A DNA stretch of 32,439 bases from NCBI GenBank assembly GCA_032358255.1, contig JAULBX010027983.1, positions 1 to 32,439 on the forward strand, given 5' to 3'. Under the pieces are notes generated by a model. It was not told where the DNA came from. It did not search any database and was given only the letters and a program-made list of their open reading frames with translations. The position numbers and the translations under genes are program-made. Positions 1 to 10,040 of this stretch are shown here, piece after piece (the first letter of the stretch is position 1; each line of letters begins with the position of its first letter). Origin of the DNA: Heterotrichella gracilis (taxonomy: Eukaryota > Sar > Xanthophyceae > Tribonematales > Xanthonemataceae).

Positions 1-278
1 GCATTTTGTGCGCAGACTAATGCGCCTGTTATGCCACAAAACACCTCTGAGCGATGCAAAGGCGCCACCTGCACGGCGCAGGCAGTGTGATATCTCCGCG
101 TCTAAAGTGTTATCCCTAGTAAATACACTTCCTAGACAAGTAAACTAGAGGAATAGGGTGTGTGGATATTCACCCCAGGCCAGACGCACCCATTGACATT
201 AGCCCCACATTAAGCCCTATGCCCATTTGCCCTGCACACTACCACAGCCAAACCCTACTCCCTAACCCCAAACCCTAC

Positions 279-1462
279 CTTGACGGCGCAGAAGCGGCAG
301 CCGCGCGTGCAGGTGTCCCCCATCAGCATGATGGTGGCGGTGGCGGTGTGGCCCTCGCCCCCGCCCCAGCACTCCCCTATGTTGGGGCACCGCGCCTCCT
401 CGCACACAGTGTGCAGCTTTAGCTCGCGCAGCTTTGCCTTGATATGTGTGTACTTTTCGCCCCCCGGCACCTCCCGCTTCAGCCAGTCGGGCTTGCGCGT
501 CCGCTCCTGTGGGTGTGGTGGGGGTGGCGGTGGTGATAATGGGGTGGTGATGGCGGGTGGTGATGGTGGAGATGACATACGGTGCCAGGAGCATTTGCAG
601 CCATATATTGGCAACACCCGCCAACTCCTAAATGGGTAGCAAATCCATTCCATGTCAAGGGTTTCAAACGAAGGTGGGGCAGGATGGTGCAGAGGATGGC
701 CATGGCAAATGACTGTATTATCCAAATTTCAACTCGATGCCTTTATTGTTGACGTGTCACTCTTCCCACAATAGGTCGCATACCTTGAACCCTGGCGCAT
801 ACACCGAGTACTGGTCCTGCTTGTCCCCACTCACAAAGTCTCCAAGGTCTGGGCCTGCAGGAAGCCCCAACAGGTATTAAAATTTTCTCCATATTTCACA
901 CTGTTGTGCACAATACAGCAGGCAACAAACGTGGACTTGGCTTGGCCACCCCATCCCTCAAAATTTCCACCAGTAACAACTACTCATGCGCAACAAGGAT
1001 AGAAAGAAAGGCGGTATAGATATCAGGCCACTAAAAGAAGTCCCAGTCACGGTTCTATACCACTAAAAACTGTAGCTTACTGGAGTGTTCAGTTCCTTCC
1101 TCACCTCACTTCCTACCACACAATGGCATGCATAACAAAAGGAGGATAGTAGATCCCAGACAACAAACCAAGGTTCCAAGCACAGTACTAGGTCATTTTC
1201 CCGTCGTGTATAAGTGCAATTTGGGGTTTCCTTCCTCCTCTCACTTCCTACCACACACTATTGCATCCCAAGCTTCACTGCCCACAGTACCTTCTTCGCT
1301 CAGCCTCTGCCGTAGGGCCTGCAGCGCTGCCGAGTTGTCATTGGACGCCTTGGTGTCAGCAATGGGTGAGGTGGAGGCAGTGGAAGCCAATCTGTGGCTG
1401 ATCAGGCGAGTAAATAGGCTCTCAGCTTGGGGCTGCGTGCTTCGCACCGCCTGGCGAAGCAT
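279..1462 (-). CDS. Lipoyl synthase, mitochondrial type (5' part only, cut by left window edge)
   Basis: Radical-SAM enzyme that inserts two sulfurs into protein-bound octanoyl groups to form lipoate. Three exons are readable on the minus strand: 1462-1291, 854-784 and 506-279, with GT-AG junctions and continuous phase (157 codons). The start is the ATG at 1462 ([10 protein letters not shown]...), which opens an Arg/Ser/Ala-rich presequence. Exon 2 carries the family N-terminus ([24 protein letters not shown] region). Exon 3 has both iron-sulfur ligand sets: the auxiliary cluster [12 protein letters not shown] (CX4CX5C) and the radical-[11 protein letters not shown] (CX3CX2C). It then splices at 279/278 into an intron that fills 1-278; the rest of the catalytic barrel is outside the window. 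Family identity is very secure. Mitochondrial rather than plastid placement is inferred from the presequence only. Confidence 0.93.
855..1290 (-). repeat. Lipoyl synthase intron 1 with internal direct repeat
   Basis: This intron separates the presequence exon from exon 2. It holds a direct repeat of about 40 bp at 1093-1130 and 1227-1266, sharing TTCCTTCCTC and CACTTCCTACCACACA, about 134 bp apart. A second weak similarity, CACAGTAC near the exon 1 donor (1283-1290) and again near 1181-1188, hints that a donor region was copied. The first repeat is plain to the eye; the donor copy is weak. Confidence 0.55.
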
Positions 1463-2013
1463 CGTGACACCGTGAAGAGGGAGTGTTCGGCACTGCAGCA
1501 GGTATGTGGGTGAGGAGGTGTAATGCACGGCTGAATGGGTCGTGTGTGCTTGTGTGTAAAGTGTCTGTTTGTAGCTTATAAGGGGGCCTGAAAAAAGCAA
1601 GGTGGTATTCGTCAGCTTTATATTTATTTTTAGCTTGCAAAAATGGGATTTAATTTTCTTGCTCTCGTATGCATGCATTGAAGGTCAATGTGCAGTGTTT
1701 GCCAGTCAAGGTACTTCTTGCACGTCAATATGTGGGCCTCTTGGAACTGTCATACCTAAAGTAGTCGATACGCAACGTGTCTGGAGTATCGAGATCACCA
1801 AGGGCTGTTGCCAGCAGTGCTACCAAAACCTCGCCCTGTACCAACAAAACCAAACCTTGTCAACCCAGTACTCCCAAAACACGTACGTGGTCTTCCATCC
1901 CCAGCACTTTACCGACCTCCAACCAAGTTAGGCTTCAATAACCCACTTTGCCCAGGAGCCCCATCCCTGCCTCGAACACCTACCCAGAAACAGGCCCAGC
2001 TTTCTGCACAGCC
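1463..2013. promoter_or_regulatory. Divergent intergenic region between lipoyl synthase (-) and WBP2-like (+)
   Basis: 551 bp separate two divergent ATGs, so both promoters must lie here or overlap the genes. I see an AT-rich stretch around 1600-1670 and one perfect TGCATGCA palindrome (1670-1677). No convincing TATA box could be assigned to either gene. No additional coding exon was recognised. Confidence 0.4.
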
Positions 2014-4648
2014 ATGGCAGCAAACCCAGCACTGGTGCCTCTACCCGATGGGAAACAGTGTCCAGCGCCCTTCATGGGCGAATTCCTGGCGCTCAGCCGA
2101 CGGGGAGTGACCTGGACCATAGATGGAGTGCGGACAAGGAACGGAAAGTACGTGGCACCCATGGCATGCCCAGCAGATGCCGGGGACCGCACCCCAACCA
2201 CACGCCCATATTCCCCATAGCCTTGGGGACTGCAGAATACTTCGAGTGTGATGGGGCCTGCTTGTGTAGTGGTGTCAGTTGTCTTTGCACTGTCCAGCGG
2301 GGGGTTTGGGCAAGTGCATGCGCAAATCCGAAGGCAAACCGTGCCCTGGGGGCACGAGTTCGATCCTACTGCGCCAGTGGCAGTTCCACAGGACTGCAGG
2401 GCCGCCTCGATACCGTTCTCTGGGGTTGGAGACATGCATGCATATGCACACGTATCAGTTTTGTGGTTTTGTGGTGTAGAACACCTTGCCAACAGGACGC
2501 GAGAAGCAAACTCTGATCCCTTTTACCCCCCAACCCCACCCCCACACCACACCCCCGCACCCACACACCCACACCGCCGCCACCGCAACCCCAAATCCCC
2601 CCTCCCACGCTCCACCGCCAACTACCCACTCCCCCTTCCACTCCTCTGCAGGTGGAGCAGTGGCGGCACCCTGTTCCTCACCAACATGCGCCTGGTGCTG
2701 GTGGCGGACAAGCCAGACGCGGCGTCAGGTAGGGTTTCTAGGGTTCTTGGTGTCCGTTACTAGGGTTTTTAGGTGTGCTCATCAACATGCGGCTGGTACT
2801 GGTAATGGATGAGCTTGGCGTGGTATCAGGCACAGGCACCCTGCGAGGCTTCTCTTTCGAGGGTTTCCAGGATCTGGTCCCCACATCGCTGCCACCAGAG
2901 GCCGCCCACCTGCCCTAGCTAGGGTTTTCGGCAACTACTGCAGGGTGACCCCTTCCCGAGGGTGACCCCTAGTAAATTCTGCTGAACCCTGGCACCCTCC
3001 ACGATGTGCACGCTGAACTTCCCAACCACAGCTGTCGTTTATCTCCACAGGCCTCGCTGCATTTGACCTCCCCCTTGCCTACATCCACAAAGACAAGCTT
3101 AACCAGCCCATCCTCGGAGCAAACAACCTGTCAGGTGGGGTCATCATACAATGGCACCACTGCACTACACCTGAACCCTATGCAAGAGTGTTGCACCGTT
3201 TGCAACTTTTGCATTGTCATTGGGTCTCTTCATTACAACACTAGATGCACTCGCACGGCTCACATCTTGCCCCTCCCGAAGCTAAATTACACATTCCCAA
3301 ATCCCATTAGACCCCCAACACTTGATACCCCCCTATATCACCCAACATCAGCCCCCGTCAGAAATCCACTCACCTGCACCATGCTTTACCCCCTAAGGGT
3401 AAAGCTTTCCCCTCCCCTCCCCACCACACCCCCCACCCCGTACTCCTGCAGGCCTGTGCTGGCCAGTGGTGCAGGGGGGTGGCCAGGCCGGCTCCCTCCC
3501 CCCACACGGCTTCGCAGTCTATTTCAAGGATGGGGGGATCGGCACGTTCTGCCCGCTATATTTCAGGTGAACCTGAGACCCTTGACCTTGAAACCTAATG
3601 GAGGAGGGGGTTGGCAGGTTCTGCACACTCTATGTCTGGTGATCCTAGACCCTATACCTCAAAGCCTAAACCCTAAAGGGTGGGGGAATGGCACGTTCTG
3701 TCCACTGTACTTCAAGTGAGGTGCCAGGTTGTCCTCATGCACAACCCTTTAGGGTTTAAGGCAGCCGGTGCAGTGCTTGCTGCTTCAGCTGAAAGGCTTT
3801 TCGCAAGGGGCGAAGCACTGCTATGGTGCATCCTTAGCAGAAGTGCTGTAGGCTATTTTAACCTCTGTGTTGAGGTTGAAACAGAGTTGAATGTCTTACG
3901 AAGCATACACCTTGTGGGTTATCCATCCTCCACCATCTTGCTGGATATGGAGGATTTATTATTTCTCATACCGCCCTACCGCGTCACAATCCATTTTAAT
4001 TCCACCCAGTCCAATCCTGTCCACCCAATCCAACCCTCACAAACCTAGTTTGATTATTCTAATTTGATCACTCCAGGTTCATCGAGTACATCCGCTTCAT
4101 TCAAGCGCGGGAGGCGGCAGCAAGGCAGGCGGCATCAGATGCCTTTGCCCCACCACCCCCACCGCCACCATCGGCACCAGCAGCACCAGGAAGGGGGTAC
4201 CAGCCACCGGAGCAATGGCTGTCCACAGCGTGAGTACTGCGTGTAGTGTAAGAAGATCTAATGGGTTAATGTATTATGTTCCAAAATTTTGATGTTCAAA
4301 GTTTGGATGTTTCAATGAATGATTGACAATCAACACCCAAAATCAACCACCAGGGGATTGCATTGGCTGGCAACAACATGAGTGATGTGCCGTGTATTTT
4401 GATTGGGTCAACGCGGCTTTTTCAACTATAAGCTATGGCTATAAGCTACGGCTTTAAACAATGGGAAAATGTAAGAAATGTGGCCATTCTGCAGGTTCGT
4501 TGACCCCAACGACCCTACTGTGGTGTACCTGTCCCAGCCGCTGGGGGAGGCGCAGCGCCTGCCTGAAGCCCCTGTGTACGCACCCAACTATGGGCAGGAT
4601 GAGGTGTATGAGCCCATGGAGCAGCAGCTACCCCAGCCCAGGGTATAA
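2014..4648 (+). CDS. WBP2-like GRAM-domain protein
   Basis: Six exons: 2014-2147, 2652-2728, 3051-3134, 3452-3566, 4077-4229 and 4495-4648. All have GT-AG junctions and phase is continuous; 717 nt encode 238 aa, starting at MAANPALVPLPDGK and stopping at TAA 4646-4648. Residues about 10-140 follow the WW-domain-binding protein 2 / GRAM pattern: GTLFLTNMRLVLVADKPDA, then FDLPLAYIHKDKLNQPILG, then FAVYFKDGGIGTF and an FIEYIRFIQ helix. A run of seven prolines follows (about 162-168), then a Gln/Pro-rich tail. In animals WBP2 is a WW-ligand transcriptional coactivator through PPxY motifs; no PPxY is visible here, so that partner mode may be absent. GRAM domains often bind phosphoinositides, which is inference here. 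Introns 2 and 4 and the 3' flank hold decayed copies of the neighbouring exon ends. Confidence 0.88.
2519..2640 (+). other. C-rich pyrimidine tract before WBP2-like exon 2
   Basis: About 120 bp of CCCCACCC-type sequence runs up to the exon 2 acceptor at 2651. It is far longer than a usual polypyrimidine tract and its complement is G-rich, with quadruplex potential. Shorter C-rich tracts precede acceptors at 3451, 11642, 13315 and 30275. Confidence 0.6.
2778..2830 (+). repeat. Decayed copy of WBP2-like exon 2 end
   Basis: Matches exon 2 from about 2677 to the donor. The exon reads TNMRLVLVADKPDAAS and the copy still reads INMRLVLVMDELGVVS before a TCAGG. It lies in the intron downstream of exon 2. 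The main model skips it, because exon 2 joins 3051 in phase. Confidence 0.75.
3604..3728 (+). repeat. Two decayed copies of the WBP2-like exon 4 end
   Basis: Exon 4 ends GGCACGTTCTGCCCGCTATA then TTTCAG|GTGA. Similar blocks recur at about 3610-3645 (GGCAGGTTCTGCACACTCTA) and about 3686-3728 (GGCACGTTCTGTCCACTGTA). Both are followed by donor-like GTGA and separated by CCTAAACCCTAAA motifs. Confidence 0.78.
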
Positions 4649-6397
4649 GCGATGCACTGACGATCTGGACACAACGTGGGGAGGAGGCGCGACTACAAGG
4701 ATGGGTTTTGTATGCCAGCTGGAGCGGGGATTTAAAATTGGGACTCGGGTGCCGGCTGGTGGCACTTGTGTACCATGGGCAGGATGAGGTGTTATGAGCC
4801 AATGGAGCAGCAGCAACCCCAGCCCAGGGTGTGAAAAGCAGATACACTGACAACATCATAATGGACACATAACTAGGGGCGGCAACACCTCCCAGGAGGG
4901 TGTGGTATGCCAGGTGGAGGGGGATTAGGGTAAGGGTGCCCGCTGGGGACTCTTGTATAAGAGACCCAATTCAATCACCGGGCATGGCAGGATCACGTAT
5001 GTATACGAGCCTAGCAGGACTGTCATCCCAGACTGGTATATCGTAGTCGCCATGGCTTATCTGGTGCACCCCAGCCAAGGGGTTGGTGCTGCGACATTCT
5101 GATGGGGGCTGGAAGCGGGGAGTCCTCTATGCAAGGGATTGCGGCAGGTTTTTATGGAGTAAAACTCTGAGCAAGGGTTTAGCACATCTGTGTGCATGCA
5201 TATGGCACACGATGTTGGATACTTTTTTGCCCAATGGCATGGTGTTGGATACGTTTTTTGGTACGCTGTTGTTCACAATAAAGCATGTGCAGGGGAATAT
5301 GCGTGCTGCAATTTACATCGGATAGGATTATCAATAATTCCAGCTGCATGCTCCTTCATTGAATTGATTCTTTGTTTGCTATTTTGCAATCGATACGTGA
5401 AGCCTCCTCCAGGGCAAGGGGAGTGGGGTGTCAATGTGACCCAAGCTTGCGCACCAGTGGTGCTCGACTGGGATCCCTTGGAAGCCTTTGAAAGAGGAGT
5501 TGCTCTAGTCACGGTAAATACTATTATAATATTATTACGACGTCGACTGATTTACCGCTAGTGCATGTTAATCATGCCATCGTGACGCAGCTTAGCCAAG
5601 CTGCACAGCTGGCGCCACATTGGATGTGCAAAGGCATTGGTACTATCTAAGGTAGGCATTGATGCAGGTAAATGTCAAAGGAATCAATCCAAACCTGGCA
5701 CACACGGCATCAACACAGCAACAAAATTGGCACGCCTGTGCCTGGCCCTCGATTCTGGCCAGTCATCCAAGCAAGGAATCACATACCCTCCAGCTACAAC
5801 ATGTATTACCCTCCCAATTACAACATGCTGCAATGGCCAGAGTCAATACAAGCTGCACTGCAATCTACACAAAAATCCCAACCCTGGCGCTCTGCCTCTG
5901 TAAACAGCCGCCGCCAGCATGCACCATCCTGCATTGCGCCTGATTAGAGACCTAGGCCAGACCAGCGACCTAGGTGATTGCTGCCAACTGAACCAGCTGC
6001 TCTAAATCCCGGACGCATGCGCTCCTTGAGCCCTCCTCCCCCACCCATACGTTCCCCACCCACGCCACCAATGGACTGCAAAGCACCTGCTGCAACATCT
6101 GCAAGACCCTGGGTGCACCCACGCTCTCTGCCTTCAGCACGCACCATCCTGCAATGCGACTGCTGGTCACCAAAGGAGGTACTTGCAGTCAGCCAGCTGG
6201 ACCACCTGCCCTGTACTGCCGCACCCATGCGCTCGTTGACCCACCCCCTCCCCCCTCCCCCCTCCCCACTCCCACCCCCCGACATAATCGAAGCACTAGC
6301 TGCTTGCTACCTCATGAGCGAATGGAACCCATGGTTCCTCTAAAACTGCCCAGGTGCAGGCGGCCGGTGATGACTGGGCCGCATGTGCTCCGAAGCT
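4649..6397. repeat. Convergent intergenic region with copies of the WBP2-like last exon and a second repeat pair
   Basis: The first part repeats the 3' end of WBP2-like exon 6 plus its flank. The unit beginning GGGCAGGATGAGGTG at 4592 recurs at 4777, still readable through the CAGCCCAGGGT before the stop, and more weakly from about 4981. Farther on, a pair near 5923-6050 and 6135-6265 shares GCACCATCCTGCA and CATGCGCTC followed by a C-rich tract. Several short ORFs cross the region but none was recognised as a protein. The 3' UTRs of both convergent genes presumably lie here. Confidence 0.65.
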
Positions 6398-8798
6398 TCA
6401 GTTGAGCGCCGCCTCTGGCGGCAATTGCATGACAGGCACGTAGGTACGCTCCTTTTCCCACGCAACCTGCGAGAACGGTATCCGTAAAATGCGTACAAAA
6501 ACCCTATCGCCAACCCTAACCCTGATGGGCTCATGCCACTGGGCCTGCCCCGAGGGTGGTGTAAGAAACAGGGTTTTGATGTTTAGGGTGAAAACCACCC
6601 ACACCCACCTGTGCCATCATGGTTGCATTGGGACTAAGGGTTTACAATGTGTACCTGTGCATATCATGGTCAGCAGCGACTTGCCGTCGCGCTCATCGTC
6701 TGCCTCCCAAGGGAGTGCACCGGCACAATCTGTCAGTACCCCAAACCCCAGATATGTACACAAACCCTACCGCCAACCCCAACCTTGATGCACTCATGCC
6801 ACTGGGCCTGCCTATGAAGGTTTCAAAAATTCATGGTTTTCATGCTTTTGGGGTTCACATTCACACCCTTACCTGCGCCATCATGGTCAGCAGTGATTTG
6901 CAGTCGCGCTCATCGTCCGCCTCCCGGTGGAATGGCACGCGCACGATCTGCCTCTCCCCGCGCTGCGTGCTGGCGTACAGGTATATGCCCAGCCGGTCCA
7001 CCCACAGCATCTCAGCTTCAGCCACGTCCTCAAAGCGCATGCCCATGGCGTCTGATGAGATCCTGATCACGTCCTCAAGGCGGTCCCTGTTCAGACCCTG
7101 GACAACCTGGCTGGCCACCTGGCAGGAAAACATTAGTAAAAAGACCATCATTCAATTTGATTTCATAAGCTGATCACCTGGCGGAGGGTGGATGTTCAAA
7201 CAACTTTTTTCCGAGGTTTTCCCACAGGCTAATAAAATTATCAAGACCCCTGGAGCACTTTTTGGGACTTGTTGGTACAGCTGTTCACCACAACTATCAG
7301 CCGAGATTAATTAAAACGACAAACACTGACGGCAAATTGTGGTTTAGGGCTTCGGCTTTTGGGGTACCTTGCGGAGTGGGTCTGGCTGTGCATTTTGGTA
7401 CTCCTCCTTGTCGATCACGTCCGCCTGCGAGGTTGCGCCCATGCCCCCCACATAGAAGCACTTGTCCACTATCAGCTTGGCAAACAGGTCGGTGTCCTGA
7501 GAAGGGAGGGATATCGTACAGTCATTATAATAGTCAGTTACATGATCATTTACTTATTTGATCAACTATAAGGGCGGCAGCGGCAACAGCCATCCATGCA
7601 AGTTCAAGGTCGGCTGCAAAACCCTACCCACATGGGCTTCCCTCGTTGCAGGCTCAGGCAAATGACAGGTCACGACAGAGGTGAATGGTGCAAGCTTGGC
7701 TAGTGAACCCGACTGCATGCATGTGACTGATTGCTTATCAAAACCGATGTAGTGGTGCCAAGCGAGAGTTTACCTGTGGGGCGTCCACGCCTACGCCGGA
7801 GGTATGCACTTCTCTGTGCTTGGCCGCGGCTGCCTCCGCCTCTTCGCCCTCCAGCAGCACGATGCTGCCGATGAGGGTGACCCTAGCTAGGTTCCTGGCT
7901 GGGTACTCCACCGGTTGGACAAACAGGCTGCACCGGCCGTCGGCCCTGAGGTTTCCTGAGGAAAGAAATGAATGAAAAATAAAACACATTATAACTACGC
8001 ACTGAGGTTCCCTGGGGAATAGAGGCACACATGCAAGGACTTGAATATCGGATATCGCAACCCATGGCCATGCAATATATGCTTGCATGCTAGGTTGGAA
8101 TGATGCCCCTTGAGATGACATGCTGTCTGCATGAGATTTTTATGCAAGAGAGGCAGCTTAATAGGACAGTGGCCGCACTAGAAAGTCGAAGAGAACTCTC
8201 TCAGATGCAGGGGTAGACAACCCAGCGGGGCACCAGTGCAATGTGGGTGCTCAACAAAATGCCACTCCCTTCAACCTCCCTTCGAATTTCTCACAGAAAA
8301 AGCAGATGTGAAGGATAGGTATTTGGGTAGAGTTGCAAGGGTGCATTGGCAAGTACCTAAGGTAGACTTGGGCAGTGGTGCATTGTTGGAAACACTACCT
8401 GTGTGCACTGCATCCGCCCTAAGCCTCAGGACTGGCTCCCCCGTAGGGTCCTGCACAAAGTTGACGTAGGTGCCCAGCGGCGACCCGTCTGAGTTCACGG
8501 TAGAGAGGGTCCCAAATGGCACCAAGTCCACGATGGTTTTGGCTGTTTCTGCAGCCGTGGGTCGAGGACTGGCTGAGCTAGATGCTCCATTCCCGTTGGC
8601 AGAGGCCGAGATGGGAGCCGACTGCGTGGTTGAGGCTGAGAGATGGGTGGAGGAGGCTCGAGGAGGGGCCGTCTTGAAGGCAGCTTTGGTGAATGGGGTG
8701 GGTTTGGAGGAGAAGGGGGCTCGCTGGGCCTGCTGCCTGGCGCATGGGGCAGCAGCCTTGGGGAGGGTATTGCAATGGGAGAGCTGGGTAGCGGACAT
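6398..8798 (-). CDS. Plastid HugZ-type FMN split-barrel protein with DUF2470 domain (pyridoxamine-phosphate-oxidase-like)
   Basis: Five exons on the minus strand: 8798-8399, 7955-7774, 7496-7368, 7118-6873 and 6466-6398. Phase is continuous and 1026 nt encode 341 aa. Residues 1 to about 70 are Ser/Ala/Thr-rich (MSATQLSHCNTLPKAAAPCA...), typical of a chloroplast transit peptide. Residues about 90-190 form the FMN-binding split barrel (STVNSDGSPLGTYVNF, HTGNLRADGRCSLFVQ, ARVTLIGSIVLLEG). A linker has VDKCFYVGGMGATSQADVI and EEYQNAQPDPLR. Residues about 238-330 resemble DUF2470 (LNRDRLEDVIRI...WVDRLGIYLYA...IVRVPFHREADDERDCKSLL). Plant relatives have this architecture, some of them binding glutamyl-tRNA reductase or acting in heme/tetrapyrrole metabolism; the exact role here is not established. 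Intron 4 contains a copied exon 4 end. Confidence 0.85.
6497..6975 (-). repeat. Tandem duplication of exon 4 end and intron 4 of the HugZ-like gene
   Basis: The block GCCAACCCTAACCCTGATGG...CTCATGCCACTGGGCCTGCC (from about 6508) recurs about 263 bp later (from about 6771). The donor/exon 4 end (CCTGCGCCATCATGGTCAGC, from 6872) has copies at about 6607-6622 and about 6653-6737. The second copy includes GCGCTCATCGTC and TGCCTCCC from exon 4. On the gene strand both copies lie downstream of the intact exon, inside intron 4. Confidence 0.78.
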
Positions 8799-10040
8799 CG
8801 TGCCGCCTCTGCTGGAAGAACCCTAGGGCATTAGAGTGTTGCTGCACTTGGTTCAGTGACCCTGCTACGGAGCACGTTGTAAACTAAATGTTGTGCAACT
8901 TTTCTAGGCAACAAGCTCGTCGTTATCCGCTGACTGGGGGCAAAACCTTATCTGTCGCACTCTCTCCAAATGTCTTCCAAATAATTAGGGGTATTACTGT
9001 ATTCCATCTTTTCCGGCTCAATCTTTTATTGGGCACCCCACATTGCTTCAGATGGAAGAACCCCCATCGAGGTGGGCGGTGGCAGTTCTGGCGGGTTGCG
9101 GCCGGCGGGACATGGCCCAATGGCATTGGGATGCATATAAGAAGCCGCTGACACGTCAACAACCGACCTTAGACAGCGTGATCCGGCGTGTGGTTTACCA
9201 GTGTTTGGTTTAACCGTAAATTTATCCCCCCTACTTGTGGTTGCTAGCCATCGCATTGGCCTGACCAATATTAGTTATTTGCCATGCTGATGTAAACGGG
9301 ACCTTTGCCCCTGAACACCGCCAACTGCAGCCACAACATCTGCCTTACTCCTCAACTAGTCACCATACAGAGGCAGAGTATACACAGCTAGCCATTACAC
9401 TCAACACTACCACCCATCTACTTGTATCACTGGTTGTTTGAAACCAGTTGGTGGGTGAACCTTGAAGCCCTTGTTAGAGCACAAGAGCGGTAGGATGGAC
9501 CGTATTTCGCTCCCAAGGCAGCCTGGCGTCTGCACCGGTCGGATGGCTGTACCTGCTAGGGTACTCCAACCCTTCAGCCCTCGAAGGAGTATTACCTCAT
9601 ACCCACACACACTTCACACACAACGGTGCGCGCCAATCCACCCTTCACTACCCACAAACCACTATTGAACAGTTGATCTTTAGCTTTTTTTGATCCACTG
9701 TCTGTATTTGGCACACTGAACAAAGTGCTCCAAGTTTTGGACAAGAAGTCTTTAGCTAATGCATGTGGTGGCATGCACCCCACATGCCCTTAAAACAGCT
9801 GGACCCAATTGTGGGGGAGGTGCTTTTACTGGTGCTTATTTAGTGGGTCACAGCCACTCCAGCAATGCAGATAAGCGATCAGTTAGCCTTGCACAAGCTG
9901 CGCCAGGCAGTGTTTTCCTGGTACTGTGGTCATAACTGGTTGTGTGTGGCACCCACGGTGCACGCAAGGGCCACCTAGGGTAATACTGGGTCAGGGTTTA
10001 GGGTTTGCACCACAGCCCTGTGCATGCAAAGTCTGCTATA
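8799..10040. promoter_or_regulatory. Divergent intergenic region between HugZ-like (-) and CPBP protease (+)
   Basis: About 1.2 kb between divergent genes that presumably contains both promoters. It is of mixed composition, with no recognised coding exon. It has one imperfect hairpin (ACTGGTT/AACCAGT around 9429-9448) and a perfect TGCATGCA just downstream at 10021-10028. I could not assign a TATA box with confidence. Confidence 0.35.

Noticed and set aside
1..278. Further lipoyl synthase exons
   Set aside because: No minus-strand frame here reads the family sequence expected after [11 protein letters not shown]; the stretch is intron to the window edge.
2340..2380. tRNA-like GAGTTCGATCC in the WBP2-like intron 1
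   Set aside because: It resembles a T-loop, but the flanking bases do not form a T stem and no acceptor or anticodon arm can be drawn.
3006..3719. 237-codon plus-strand open frame
   Set aside because: It crosses WBP2-like exons 3 and 4 in other frames and reads through introns; the conserved GRAM sequence is in a different phase.
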